Origin: Gaiellasilicea sp963806955
GTDB lineage: Bacteria; Actinomycetota; Thermoleophilia; Gaiellales; Gaiellaceae
Assembly (NCBI GenBank): GCA_963806955.1
Contig: CAWDZG010000002.1
Location: forward strand, 186,001 to 250,000
Length of the DNA stretch: 64,000 nucleotides
Direction of reading: 5' to 3'
Shown here: positions 1-8,971 of the stretch, piece after piece
How positions within the stretch are numbered: position 1 is the stretch's first letter
Layout: the number at the start of each line of letters is the position of its first letter
Program-made: the position numbers and the translations under genes
Notes under the pieces: generated by a model
The model's database searches: none
What the model saw: the letters and a program-made list of their open reading frames with translations, nothing else
Told to the model about the DNA's origin: nothing

Positions 1-520
1 CGCGGTCGAAGGCGCCGGCTTCGGCCTCAACTGCTACGTCGACGACGAGCTCTACGTCGCGGACGTGACGGAGCAGGCACGCGCCTACGCCGACTTCCAG
101 CACCTGCCGATCACGCCCGTCGGCGACCTGCTCGGCTGGCTCGAGCGGCCGCCGACGAAGCTCGTCGTCGTCGACGACCCCGACAGGCTCGACGCGCTCC
201 GACCGGAGCTCGCGGCGCACTTCGGGGAGCGGCTCTTCCTCGCGAAGTCCCTCCCGTACTTCCTCGAGCTCGCCAGCCCGAACGTCTCCAAGGGCAGCGG
301 GCTCGCGTTCGTCGCCGAGCGCCTCGGTTTCGCCCGCGAGCAGACGGTCGCGTTCGGCGACGGCGAGAACGACCTCGAGCTGATCGAGTGGGCAGGCTTC
401 GGGATCGCGGTGGAGAACGGCCACCCGCTGCTGCGCGAGCGGGCCGACTGGATCTGCCCCGCTGCCGGCGAGGAGGGGGTGGCCCAGGTGCTCGAGGCCT
501 ACCTAGACTCCCGCTCATGA
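1..520 (+). CDS. HAD-superfamily (Cof-like) phosphatase, 3' part
   Basis: The reading frame is open from base 2, so the true start lies left of the window. The C-terminal half shows HAD motif III/IV features of the Cof-type (IIB) sugar-phosphatase group: a lysine in SKGSGLAFVAERLG, then the Mg-binding GDGENDLELIEWAG and the usual GIAVENG that follows it. The likely role is cytosolic dephosphorylation of a small phosphorylated metabolite; the substrate cannot be read from sequence. Its stop overlaps the serS start as ATGA, so the two genes are probably co-transcribed and translationally coupled. N-terminal motif I (DxDGT) is not in the window. Confidence 0.8.
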   Translation, partial: AVEGAGFGLNCYVDDELYVADVTEQARAYADFQHLPITPVGDLLGWLERPPTKLVVVDDPDRLDALRPELAAHFGERLFLAKSLPYFLELASPNVSKGSGLAFVAERLGFAREQTVAFGDGENDLELIEWAGFGIAVENGHPLLRERADWICPAAGEEGVAQVLEAYLDSRS

Positions 521-1719
521 TCGACCTGAAGGCCGCCCGCAACGATCCCGATACCTACCGCGCCGCGCTCGCCCGCAAGGGCGCCGCGGAGGCCTTCGAC
601 GCGCTGCTCGCGGCCGACGAGCGGTGGCGTGCGCTCGTGCCGCGGATCGACGAGCTGCGCGGCAAGACGAAGCTGAAGGGCAAGCCCTCGCCCGAGCAGC
701 TTGCGGAGCTGCAGGCGGTGAAGGAGGAGCTGAAGACCGCCGAGGGCGAGTACGCCGCGGCGGAGGCCGAGCGCGACGCCGCGCTCGCGCAGGTGCCGAA
801 CCCGCCACACGACTCCTCCCCCGACGGCGACACCGAGGACGACGCCGAGGAGCTGCGCCGCGTCGGCGAGCCGCCCACGCTCGCGGAGGCGCGCGAGCAC
901 ACCGAGGTCGGCCGCTTCGAGATGGAGCGCGCCGCGCGGCTCTCCGGGTCGCGCTTCGGGTACCTCGTCGGCGACACCGCGCTGCTCGCGCTCGCCCTCT
1001 ATCGCGCCGCGATCGACCACCTGACCGGTCACGGGTTCACGCCCGTGATCCCGCCGGTGCTCGTGCGCGAGGAGGCGATGTACGGCACCGGCTTCTTCCC
1101 GACCGAGAAGTCGAACATCTACGCGCTGCCCGAGGACGACCTCTATCTGACGGGCACCTCGGAAGTTGCGCTCGCCGGGCTGCACATGACCGAGATCCTC
1201 GACGAGGCCGAGCTGCCGCTCCGCTACGCCGGCTTCTCGACCAACTTCCGCCGCGAGGCGGGCGCCGCCGGCAAGGACACGCGCGGCATGTTCCGCGTGC
1301 ACCAGTTCAACAAGGTGGAGATGTTCGTCTACGTCCGGCCCGAGGACTCGTGGGACGAGCACGAGCGGCTGCTCGAGCTGGAAGAGTCGTTCCTGCAGTC
1401 GCTCGGGCTCCCGTATCGCGTCGTCAACGTCGCCGCCGGCGACCTGGGCGCCCCGGCGGCGAAGAAGTACGACATCGAGGCCTGGTTCCCGAGCCAGGAG
1501 CGCTACCGCGAGGTGACGTCCTGCTCGAACACGACCGACTTCCAGGCGCGCCGGCTCGGCGTCCGCTTCCGTCGCGGCGGCGGCTCGCCCGAGACCGTGC
1601 ACACGCTGAACGGGACGATGGTCACCGACCGCGCGCTGCTCGCGATCCTCGAGAACTTCCAGGGCGAGGTGCCGGACGCGCTCGCCGCCTTCGGCGCGCC
1701 CGGCCGCATCGAGCGGTAG
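517..1719 (+). CDS. serS: Seryl-tRNA synthetase
   Basis: Class II aminoacyl-tRNA synthetase charging tRNA-Ser in the cytosol. The 400-residue product has the N-terminal antiparallel coiled-coil arm (about residues 25-110, rich in Ala/Glu/Arg) that grips the long variable arm of tRNA-Ser. The catalytic domain follows, with motif 2 around residue 244 (FRREAGAAGKDTRGMFRVHQF) and motif 3 near 365 (LNGTMVTDRALLAILENFQ). Active-site serine binding is indicated by TGTSEVAL. Motif 3 reads TMVTDRA where many bacterial enzymes have SGLAVGRT, a plausible family variant since the arginine is kept. ATG 517 overlaps the upstream stop; tRNA-Ser(UGA) follows 13 bases after the stop. Confidence 0.96.
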   Translation: MIDLKAARNDPDTYRAALARKGAAEAFDALLAADERWRALVPRIDELRGKTKLKGKPSPEQLAELQAVKEELKTAEGEYAAAEAERDAALAQVPNPPHDSSPDGDTEDDAEELRRVGEPPTLAEAREHTEVGRFEMERAARLSGSRFGYLVGDTALLALALYRAAIDHLTGHGFTPVIPPVLVREEAMYGTGFFPTEKSNIYALPEDDLYLTGTSEVALAGLHMTEILDEAELPLRYAGFSTNFRREAGAAGKDTRGMFRVHQFNKVEMFVYVRPEDSWDEHERLLELEESFLQSLGLPYRVVNVAAGDLGAPAAKKYDIEAWFPSQERYREVTSCSNTTDFQARRLGVRFRRGGGSPETVHTLNGTMVTDRALLAILENFQGEVPDALAAFGAPGRIER

Positions 1720-1732
1720 CCTCACGCTCCCG

Positions 1733-1819
1733 GGCGGGGTGCCGGAGCGGTCGAACGGGGCGGTCTTGAAAACCGTTGGGCGCGCAAGCGTCTCCTGGGT
1801 TCGAATCCCAGCCCCGCCG
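1733..1819 (+). tRNA. tRNA-Ser(UGA)
   Basis: An 87-nt cloverleaf with acceptor stem GGCGGGG/CCCCGCC, a D-arm, anticodon TGA at 1767-1769 in loop CTTGAAA, a long class II variable arm (GGGCGCGCAAGCGTCTC region) and T-arm CTGGGTTCGAATCCCAG. The discriminator is G, as expected for serine. CCA is not encoded. It lies directly behind serS. Confidence 0.95.
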
Positions 1820-1825
1820 CTCCGT

Positions 1826-2619
1826 TCAGCCGGCGAGCTCGCGGCGCAGCACCGACGCGGTGGCACGCAGGGCGATCGCGGGTCTCGCTCGAGGTTCGGC
1901 TCCCGCGTCGTCAACCGCTGCAGCGCGAGGCCAGGCAGCAGCAGGCCGCGCAGCCAGCCGGACGGATGCTGCACCGCCTTCCACAGCTCCATCGTCGCGC
2001 CGAGCGCGAGCACGGCGACGAAGGCGCTCGAGAGCGCAGGCACGGCCGCGACCGGCCACAGCCGCTCGAAGCCCATGGCGACGGGGAACGCGAGCGCCGC
2101 GAAGTTCGTGCCGCAACGGGGCGCGAACCGGCTCGGCCGCTCCGTTCCCTCCCACGTCGCGAGCAGCCGCCCGCTCTCGGCCGCACCGATCGAGCGGTGC
2201 TCGGCGCCGTGCAGCCGCAACGTGCGGCCGCGCATCAGCCAGGCAACGAGGAGCACCGCCAGTCCGATGCCCACCGGCAGCTCGAGCGAGGCGGGCAGGC
2301 GCGAGAGCAGAAACAGGGGTGCCAGGAGCGCGACCAGCAGGAAGAGACGCTCGCGGCCACTCGCGACGCCGCCGCTGCGCGCGAGTGGCCTGAGCGACGC
2401 CGCAAGCTGCACGAGACCGCGGACGAGGGGAATCCGCGCGGTCCGGCGGCGTGACGGCGAGAGCGTGCCCTCGAGCAGCTCGCCGGAGGTCGTCGCGAAC
2501 GCCCAGTAGCGCTCGCTCACGATCACGACGCCGTTCGGACGAGCCATCCCGCCGAGACGCGGCAGCGCGCCTTGCCGATCGGCACGCGCGAGCGTCTCGA
2601 GGACCGTGTCGGCAGCCAT
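1826..2619 (-). CDS. DUF1385 (YqhQ-like) membrane protein, frameshifted
   Basis: The N-terminal region reads RLGGMARPNGVVIVSERYW, the signature start of actinobacterial DUF1385/YqhQ proteins. Several membrane segments follow (LFLLVALLAPLFLLS; VGIGLAVLLVAWLM; PVAAVPALSSAFVAVLALG), plus the conserved GAEHRSIGA and CGTNFAALAFPVAMG motifs. Family homology runs to QRLTTREPNLE (near 1885) and then resumes one frame over as IALRATASVLRRELAG, stopping at 1826. The span is 794 bases, not a multiple of three, so one base is missing or added near 1880. ATG 2619 is preferred to the ATG at 2637 because family members start close to it. Function unknown; B. subtilis YqhQ is a membrane protein of unclear role. 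Confidence 0.75.
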
Positions 2620-2641
2620 ACGAACACGGTGCCGCACGCGC

Positions 2642-2667
2642 GGCCGCCCGGCAAGTGCCGGGCGGCC
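2642..2667. terminator. Strong GC hairpin
   Basis: Perfect 11-bp stem GGCCGCCCGGC/GCCGGGCGGCC with an AAGT loop. It lies just beyond the stop of the 26-residue membrane peptide gene and just upstream of the DUF1385 start. There is no U-tract on either strand, so it may be a pausing or mRNA-stabilising hairpin rather than a classical intrinsic terminator. Confidence 0.5.
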
Positions 2668-2695
2668 TATCGCGAGCTACTGGACGTCCTAGTCG

Positions 2696-2776
2696 CTACC
2701 AGCGGCCGCGGCCGCCGACGAAGCCGAGCAGGACGAGCACGAGGACGATGATCAGGATGATGTAGAGCAGACTCAT
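2696..2776 (-). CDS. 26-residue single-span membrane peptide
   Basis: A short gene: MSLLYIILIIVLVLVLLGFV followed by GGRGRW. It is preceded by a good ribosome-binding site (GGAAGGAG about 7 bases before ATG 2776). The product is one hydrophobic helix with a basic Gly/Arg/Trp tail, as seen in small bacterial membrane peptides such as the DUF3309-like group. Function is unknown. The strong SD, the single clean helix and the hairpin after the stop argue that it is a real gene and not a chance frame. Confidence 0.6.
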   Translation of the reverse strand: MSLLYIILIIVLVLVLLGFVGGRGRW

Positions 2777-2834
2777 TCGTGCTCCTTCCGTTGGTGTGGT
2801 TCGACAACGGCCGAGCGCGCGATCCGGGTACGCC

Positions 2835-3716
2835 CTAACCCAGCAAGGTGCGCTCGAGCCCGGCGAGCGCTCCCCGCTCGACGGCCGGGAGACGCGCGTC
2901 CCGCGCGTGCAGCACGAGCACGGCGCAGAGGAAGAGCGACAGCACACGCGCCCGGACGAGCGCGGCCTCGCTCACGGTGCCGTATGCCGCGAGAAAGACC
3001 CCTCGGGCACCCGGCGGCAGCGAACACCACACGAGCACCAGGTCGATGGCGGGATCGGCCCGGCAGACGTCGCCCCAGTCGATCACTCCCGACAGGCCGC
3101 CGCCGGCGACGAGTGCGTGCCGGAGGTGGAGGTCGCCGTGGACGAGGGTGGGCGGGCCCGGCGGGGGCAGCTGCAGCGCGTCGACGAAGATCGGCTCGGT
3201 CCGCTCCGGCCCGACGCCGAGCTCGAGGAGCATCGTCCGCGCGCGGGCCACCCGGAACGGCATGTCGGTGCGCCGATTCGGGTCGAGGGGAAGGTCCGCG
3301 TCGAGCTCGGCGGCGTGGAGTGCGCGCAGGAACTCGCCGAGCGGCCGCGCGAGCGCGGTTCGTCCGTCGTCGTCGAGCTCCGCCACCGCCAGTTCCACGC
3401 CGGGCACGAGTCGGGCGCCGAGGAAGGGCCAGGGATACGCCGGGTCCGGCCTCCCGACGAAGACGGGCTCGGGAACGGGAAGCGGGAGCTGCGGGGCGAG
3501 CGCGGGCAGCACGGCCAACTCCCGTGCGACCAGAGGGAGCGCGATCGTGCGGCGCGGAAAGCGGAACACCCACTGCTCGTCGACGAGCCACGCGGTGTTG
3601 TCCCAGCCCTCGCCGATCAGGCTGAAGGCCCCGAGCTCGAGCTCCGGAAACTGGTCGGCGAGCAATGCGCGCGCGAGCGCTTCGCCGACCACGACCTCGG
3701 GACGCCATTCCGGCAC
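2835..3716 (-). CDS. APH-family phosphotransferase
   Basis: A 293-residue kinase-fold protein of the aminoglycoside/macrolide phosphotransferase superfamily. The nucleotide-binding N-lobe contains EGWDNTAWLVDEQWVFRFPRR. The catalytic loop is TLVHGDLHLRHALV (about residues 195-208), followed by the Mg-binding GVIDWGD. The usual Asn of HGDxxxxN is His here, an unusual but not unknown replacement that may affect metal binding. GTG 3716 is chosen because the N-lobe begins soon after. The substrate could be an antibiotic, choline or another small hydroxyl compound; sequence alone does not decide. Monocistronic; it diverges from the histidine kinase at 3752. Confidence 0.8.
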   Translation of the reverse strand: MPEWRPEVVVGEALARALLADQFPELELGAFSLIGEGWDNTAWLVDEQWVFRFPRRTIALPLVARELAVLPALAPQLPLPVPEPVFVGRPDPAYPWPFLGARLVPGVELAVAELDDDGRTALARPLGEFLRALHAAELDADLPLDPNRRTDMPFRVARARTMLLELGVGPERTEPIFVDALQLPPPGPPTLVHGDLHLRHALVAGGGLSGVIDWGDVCRADPAIDLVLVWCSLPPGARGVFLAAYGTVSEAALVRARVLSLFLCAVLVLHARDARLPAVERGALAGLERTLLG

Positions 3717-3751
3717 GGGCCTCGAGCCTAGCGCCGGTTTACGATGGCGCC

Positions 3752-4738
3752 ATGGACGGCGTCTCCAGCCCCTTCGAAGCGCGCCATCGCGCGCTCCTGG
3801 ACGCGATCCCGGACCTGATGTTCCGCCTCGGCCGCGACGGCACCTATCTGGAGCTCGCCGGCGACATCAGCCGGCTCGCGCACCGGCCGGACGAGGTGAT
3901 CGGGCGGAAGCTCCGGGAGCTTCTTCCAGTCGACGTCTACACCCCCTTGCTGGACGCGATCGAGCGCGCGCTCGCGAGCGGTGCGCTCGCGACGGCCGAC
4001 TACCGCCTGGAGACGGTGGACGGGGTCGTGCGCGACTTCGAAGCGCGGGTGATGCCCTGCGGGGTCGACGAGGTCGTCGCGATCGTCCGCGACGTCACCG
4101 ATCTACGGCAGGCGATGCGCGACCTGACCGAGTCGCAGGCCCGCATCGTCTCGGCCGGCGACTCGGAGCGGCGGCGGATCGAGCGCAACCTCCACGACGG
4201 CGCCCAGCAGCGGCTGGTCACCGTGGCTCTCCACCTGCACCTGATCAAACGGCGCCTGGAGGTCGAGCCCGAGCAAGTGCCGCCCCTCGTCGAGGCGGCG
4301 CAGACCGAGCTGACACTTGCACTCGAGGAGATCCGCGAGCTCGTGCGCGGGCTCCATCCGCGTCTGCTCAGCGACAACGGGCTCGGTCCCGCGCTCGAGA
4401 CGCTCGCCGAACGGTCGCTCGTGCCCGTCGAGCTCGAGGCGCTGCCCGGCGAGCGGCTGCCGCCCTCGGTGGAAGCCGCCGCCTATTACCTCGTGGCGGA
4501 GGCGCTCGCGAACGCGACCAAGCACAGCCGGGCCACACAGGTGACCGTGCGGATCGAGTCGGACGACGACTGCTCGATCGTCAGGGTCGAGGACGACGGC
4601 GTCGGCGGAGCGGATCCTGCGGCGGGCTCGGGCCTCCGCGGGCTCTCCGACCGGGTCGCAGCCCTCGGCGGAACGCTGTCGGTGAGCAGCGAGCCGGGCG
4701 CCGGGACGGCACTGCGCGCCGAGCTGCCCCACCCCTAG
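3752..4738 (+). CDS. PAS-domain sensor histidine kinase (NarL/DesK type)
   Basis: Cytosolic two-component kinase of 328 residues. A PAS domain (about 10-115) is followed by a HisKA_3 dimerisation domain with the phospho-acceptor histidine in SERRRIERNLHDGAQQRLV (about residue 145). A compact HATPase domain contains EALANATKHSRA and VEDDGVGGAD...GSGLRGLSDRV. There is no transmembrane segment, so the signal is intracellular or carried by a PAS ligand. The expected NarL-type partner is not adjacent; the orphan LuxR-type regulators at 23.9 and 34.6 kb are possible partners, but this is inference only. Confidence 0.9.
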   Translation: MDGVSSPFEARHRALLDAIPDLMFRLGRDGTYLELAGDISRLAHRPDEVIGRKLRELLPVDVYTPLLDAIERALASGALATADYRLETVDGVVRDFEARVMPCGVDEVVAIVRDVTDLRQAMRDLTESQARIVSAGDSERRRIERNLHDGAQQRLVTVALHLHLIKRRLEVEPEQVPPLVEAAQTELTLALEEIRELVRGLHPRLLSDNGLGPALETLAERSLVPVELEALPGERLPPSVEAAAYYLVAEALANATKHSRATQVTVRIESDDDCSIVRVEDDGVGGADPAAGSGLRGLSDRVAALGGTLSVSSEPGAGTALRAELPHP

Positions 4739-4826
4739 CGCCCGCCTGGACGCCCGACCGCACACCGGGGAGGACTCGCGCGAACGGCGCGGAATCCGGC
4801 ACGGCCCCGCTACCCGGGAGGTAGGC

Positions 4827-5246
4827 ATGGAACGGACACCCGTCCAGAACGTCTCGCGGCTCGTGGGAGTCGCCTTCCTGCTCGTCGGCATCGCCGGGTT
4901 CATCCCCGGCATCACGACGAACCTCTACGACGGGCTCGAGTTCGCCGGCAACGACGGCAATGCCGAGCTGCTCGGGCTCTTCAAGATGAGCGTGCTGCAC
5001 AACATCGTGCATGGGCTCTTCGGCATCGCCGGCCTCGCTCTTGCAGCGACGGCGAGCGGTGCCCGCACGTTCCTCGTCGGGGGCGGCGCGATCTACGTCG
5101 TGCTCTGGCTGCTCGGGATTCTCGGCGGCGCCGACTGGATCCCGTCGAACCGCCTCGACGACTGGCTTCACCTCGTCCTCGGGGTCGGGATGATCGGGCT
5201 CGGCATGGCCCTCACCCGGGAGCGAGCGGCGCCGAGCAGCGCATGA
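4827..5246 (+). CDS. DUF4383 four-helix membrane protein
   Basis: A 139-residue integral membrane protein with four hydrophobic spans and loops of the DUF4383 family (ITTNLYDGLEFAGNDGNAEL, then the LHNIVHGLFGIAGL helix, which is the most conserved part). A clear SD (GGGAGGTAGG) precedes ATG 4827. Family members are widespread in actinobacteria with no assigned function. It stands alone, 88 bases after the kinase gene and in the same direction. Confidence 0.85.
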   Translation: MERTPVQNVSRLVGVAFLLVGIAGFIPGITTNLYDGLEFAGNDGNAELLGLFKMSVLHNIVHGLFGIAGLALAATASGARTFLVGGGAIYVVLWLLGILGGADWIPSNRLDDWLHLVLGVGMIGLGMALTRERAAPSSA

Positions 5247-5386
5247 CAGTCGCATCCCGCGGTCGCTTCTCGTCCAGAGCAGTTTTCTCAGTTGAAAGCT
5301 TTACGAATCCCTCAAGTGAGTGTTGGTAGCTTGGCGCCCGTCTGCCGACGACGAGATCAGCCGGACCTCGACATCGGAGACCTCTC

Positions 5387-6283
5387 ATGCGCGTTCGCCT
5401 CGCCGCTCTCATCGCTCTCGCCGCCGCCGTCGCTCTTCCGGGCACCGCGTTGGCTTCGGAGATCGTCGACCGCAACGCGAGCAACGTCTCGCTCCAGGTC
5501 GCCGAGAACGGCCAGGCGCTCGTCAGCTACAACGCGCGCGGCAAGCGCTGGAACGTGCTCGCCTGGGGCGCCGTCAACGCACTCCAGCCGACGCAGGCCC
5601 GCAAGCAGATCGAGTTCAGGCTCGACTACTCGGGCGGCTACGGGACGTACAAGCGCGACGTCTGGAAGACGTTCAAGAACGCGTGCCGCCCTTACGACGG
5701 GCCGACGCTGCAGTGGCTCGTCACGGCGTGCAAGGCGTCCGACGGCTCGTACTGGGCGCTCCAGGCCTGGCAGCGCGCGCTGCCGAACTACGGCCTGAAG
5801 GCGAGCGGCAAGTCGGCTGTCTGGGAGCTGCGGCTCTCGCACTGGAAGGGCGAGCTCCCGGTGCTGAACGTCCAGCTGAACTGGGCCTACCGCAAGTACC
5901 ACCACATCTTCGGCTCGTTCACCTACCTCGGCAAGCCCGTGCACGGCTTCAAGTCGACGTCGGCGGGGGTCCCGCTCGACACCTTCGGGCGCAATCTCTA
6001 CCTCGACACATTCGACTCCGCCTACGGCAAGGGCTGGAAGCGCGAGAACAGCTTCCTGATGCACAGGGGCACGGGCAAGTTCTGTTACGGCTTCTACCGG
6101 CACGGCTCCCGGCCGGAGGGCGACGGCACCCGCTACCGGGCGACGATCATCGGCCCGGGCGTCCTCCCGGACATCTTCTGGCAGGCGGACGCGCTGACCT
6201 CGTACGACAAGGGCTTCGACCTGGCGCAGCACGCCGTCCAGAAGGAGTTCCTCGCCGGCGACCCCCTCTGCAAGGCCGTCTAG
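5387..6283 (+). CDS. Secreted protein of unknown function
   Basis: 298 residues with a typical Sec signal peptide (basic MRVRLAAL, hydrophobic core, cleavage after ALAS near residue 24). The mature part is rich in Trp, Tyr and Lys (NWAYRKYHHIFGSF, ENSFLMHRGTGKFCYGFYRHG) and has four cysteines that could pair outside the cell. I do not recognise the fold; it resembles conserved exported proteins of soil actinobacteria without known function. The 140 bases upstream are unusually AT-rich for this genome (around 5285-5325) and probably hold its promoter. Confidence 0.75.
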   Translation: MRVRLAALIALAAAVALPGTALASEIVDRNASNVSLQVAENGQALVSYNARGKRWNVLAWGAVNALQPTQARKQIEFRLDYSGGYGTYKRDVWKTFKNACRPYDGPTLQWLVTACKASDGSYWALQAWQRALPNYGLKASGKSAVWELRLSHWKGELPVLNVQLNWAYRKYHHIFGSFTYLGKPVHGFKSTSAGVPLDTFGRNLYLDTFDSAYGKGWKRENSFLMHRGTGKFCYGFYRHGSRPEGDGTRYRATIIGPGVLPDIFWQADALTSYDKGFDLAQHAVQKEFLAGDPLCKAV

Positions 6284-6307
6284 CGCCTCGCACGTAGGAT
6301 CGACGCC

Positions 6308-6778
6308 GTGACGAGCGGCGACGAGCTCAGGGGCACGCTGCGCCGCCATCCGGCCGGCGTCAACGTCGTCACGGTCGACCGCGAGGGCGAGCGCCTCGGC
6401 GTCACCGTCGCCTCGCTCGTCTCGCTGGCGCTCGAGCCGCCGCTCGTCGGGATCTCGATCAGCCACCAGGCGGCGACGCACGAGCTGCTGCGCGCGGCCG
6501 GCGGCTTCGCCGTCTCCCTGCTCCGGGCCGACCAGGTGGAGCTGGCGCAACACTTCTCGCGCGGCATGCCCCCGATCGTGATGTGGCAGGGAGTCGACAT
6601 CCGCGAGAGCCCGCGCGGGCCGCTCCTCGCCGGCGCGCTCGGCTGGCTGGAGTGCAGGGTCGACGACGAGCTCACCGTCGGCGACCACACGCTGTTCGTC
6701 GGCGCGGTGGAGCGCGCCGAGGCGGGAGAGGACGGCCCTGCCCTGCTCCGTCTCGGCGGCGAGTACCGGTCGACGTGA
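6308..6778 (+). CDS. Flavin reductase-like FMN-binding protein
   Basis: 156 residues matching the flavin-reductase split-barrel family (RutF/HpaC type). Features are LRRHPAGVNVVTVDREGERLGVTVASLVSLALEPPLVGISISHQ near the N-terminus (FMN phosphate-binding TVASLVSLALEPP) and a C-terminal DHTLFVGAVERAE strand. The likely role is NAD(P)H-dependent FMN reduction or flavin binding in the cytosol, supplying a monooxygenase partner that is not in the window. The stop overlaps the next gene as GTGA, so the two are translated together. Confidence 0.85.
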   Translation: MTSGDELRGTLRRHPAGVNVVTVDREGERLGVTVASLVSLALEPPLVGISISHQAATHELLRAAGGFAVSLLRADQVELAQHFSRGMPPIVMWQGVDIRESPRGPLLAGALGWLECRVDDELTVGDHTLFVGAVERAEAGEDGPALLRLGGEYRST

Positions 6779-7422
6779 TCGGGGCCGTCGTCTTCGACCT
6801 CGACGGCGTCGTCGTCGACACCGAGCAGGTGTGGGACGACGTGCGCGAGCAGCTCGCACGCGAGCGGGGCGGCCGCTGGCACGAGCAGGCCCAGGCGGAC
6901 ATGATGGGGATGAGCTCCCCCGAGTGGTCCGAGTACATGCACGACGTGATCGGGCTCCCCGAGCCGCCCGAGGAGATCAACGCCGAGGTCGTCGAGCGCA
7001 TGCTCGCGCGCTACCGCGAGCGGCTGCCGCTGATCGAGGGGGCGGTCGAGGCGATCCGCCGCCTCTCCGGCGCATTCACGCTCGGCGTCGCGTCGTCCTC
7101 CAACCGGCCCTTGATCGAGGCCGTCCTCGAGACTGCGGGGGTGTCCGAGCTGTTCGCGGCGACGGTGTCCTCGGAGGAGGTGGGGGCCGGAAAGCCCGCC
7201 CCCGACGTGTACCTGGAGGCGGCACGGCGGCTCCGCGTCGAGCCCGGGTGCTGCGCCGCGATCGAGGACTCGTCGAACGGGATCCGGTCCGCCCATGCGG
7301 CCGGGATGCGAGTGCTGGCGCTCCCCAACCGGCACTACCCCCCGGCCTCCGACGCACTGGCGCTCGCCGACGACGTGCTCGCTTCCCCCGCCGAGCTGAC
7401 GGAGCAGCGAATCCGCGGTTGA
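6775..7422 (+). CDS. HAD-family phosphatase/phosphoglucomutase-like hydrolase
   Basis: 215-residue HAD subfamily IA enzyme. Motif I is VFDLDGVVVDTEQ (nucleophile and acid Asp pair) and motif II is GVASSSN. Motif III Lys lies in GAGKPAPDVYLEAARRL, and motif IV is IEDSSNGIRSAHAAGM. The helical cap between motifs I and II resembles beta-phosphoglucomutase and 2-deoxyglucose-6-phosphatase. It probably hydrolyses or isomerises a sugar phosphate. GTG 6775 overlaps the flavin reductase stop. Confidence 0.88.
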   Translation: MIGAVVFDLDGVVVDTEQVWDDVREQLARERGGRWHEQAQADMMGMSSPEWSEYMHDVIGLPEPPEEINAEVVERMLARYRERLPLIEGAVEAIRRLSGAFTLGVASSSNRPLIEAVLETAGVSELFAATVSSEEVGAGKPAPDVYLEAARRLRVEPGCCAAIEDSSNGIRSAHAAGMRVLALPNRHYPPASDALALADDVLASPAELTEQRIRG

Positions 7423-7464
7423 CGCCGGCTCAAGGTTCGTGCGGATCCGGACGATTACCGGCCC

Positions 7465-8971
7465 GTGGGCGACCTGTACGAACAGCGGTATCGCCAGCTC
7501 GTCGAGCGCCTGCCCGTCGTGGTCTACCGGGCCTCCGTGCTCTCGGGCGACTGGCACTACGTCAGCCCCGCGATCGAGCACGTGCTCGGCTGGACACCGG
7601 CGGAGTGGCTCGCGCACGAGTCGCCCTGGGGCTCGAACGTCCACCCGGAGGATCGCGAGAGCGCCGACGCCGACGAGCAGCGCGGGCTCGCCGTCGGCAC
7701 GATTCGCTCGGAGTATCGGATGTTCCGCAAGGGCGGCGACGTCGTCTGGATCCGCGACGAGGCGATGCTCGTCGACGAGGCCGGGAACCGGCAGTGGCAC
7801 GGGATCCTCACCGACGTGACCGAGCAGCGCGAGCTCGAGGGCCGGTTGCGGCAGTCGCAGAAGCTCGAGGCGGTCGGGCAGCTCGCGGGCGGAATCGCGC
7901 ACGACTTCAACAACCTCCTCGTTGCGATCATGGGCTACGGCGAGCTCGCCCTGAGCCGGGCAGGCGACGACGAGGAGCTCTGCGCCGACCTGCGGCAGAT
8001 CGGCATCGCAGCCGACCGGGCCCGTGATCTGACGCAGCGGCTGCTCTCGTTCAGCCGCAAGGAGGCACGAGCACCCGAGGTCGTCGACCTGAACGAGGTG
8101 ATCGCGGCTGCTCATCCGATGCTCCGCCGCCTGCTCGGCGAGAACATCGAGCTCGTGACGGTTCCCGCGGACGAGCCTTGCTTCGTCTCCGTCGATCCCA
8201 CCGAGCTCGACCAGGCGCTGATCAACCTGGCGGTGAACGCCCGGGACGCGATGCCGCGAGGCGGGCGGCTCTCGATCTCGACCTGGACCGAGTCACGCGG
8301 CGCCGTCCGGTACGCATCGGTTCGCGTTGCCGACACCGGTTCGGGCATCGACCCCGGCTTGCTCCCGCACCTCTTCGAGCCGTTCTTCACCACGAAGGAG
8401 GTGGGACGCGGCACCGGGCTCGGCCTCGCGATGGTGGGAGACTTCGTCCGCTCCAGCGAGGGCTTCACCGAAGTCGACACCGCCCTGGGTGCCGGTGCGT
8501 CCTTCACGCTGTGCCTCCCGGCTGTCGGGGCACCGGTGGCTGTCCCGAGCGAGACCGAGTCGTCGCGCGCGCCCGCTGCCGGCCAGGAGACGATCCTGCT
8601 GATCGAGGACGACGACGCCGTCCGCGAGCTCACTCGCCGGATGCTCGTCCGGGCGGGCTACACCGTGGTCGAGGCGCGCTACGGCACCGAGGCGCTCGAG
8701 CTGGCGCACGACGGCCGGCGATTCGAGCTCGTCCTCAGCGACGTCGTCATGCCCGGTCTCTCCGGCCCGGAGGTCGTCGCCCGGCTCCAGGCCCGGCGGC
8801 CCGGCGTCCCCGCGATCTTCATGTCCGGCTACGCGCCCCAGACCGAGGGGCCGCTCGGCGGCGCCGAGCTGGTGCGCAAGCCGTTCACCGCCAGCCCGGC
8901 TGCTGGCGGCAGTGCGTTCAGCGCTCGATCTAGAGACGGCCGAGCAGCACGCAGCCGTTGTGCCCGCCTAG
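7465..8971 (+). CDS. Hybrid sensor histidine kinase, frameshifted at C-terminus
   Basis: Domain order: PAS with a PAC tail (to about residue 125); HisKA with H-box KLEAVGQLAGGIAHDFNNLL; HATPase (LINLAVNARDAMPRGG, VADTGSGIDPGLLPHLFEPFFTTK, GTGLGLAMV); then a receiver domain (LLIEDDDAVRE, phospho-Asp in LVLSDVVMPGLSG, Lys in LVRKPFT). The H-box with DFNN is typical of soluble kinases that phosphorylate their own receiver. After KPFTAS the expected LLAAVRSALDLETAEQ helix is one frame over (shift near 8897), giving a stop at 8971 that overlaps the 3' end of fabF. Unshifted, the tail is low-complexity Arg/Ser. Confidence 0.82.
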
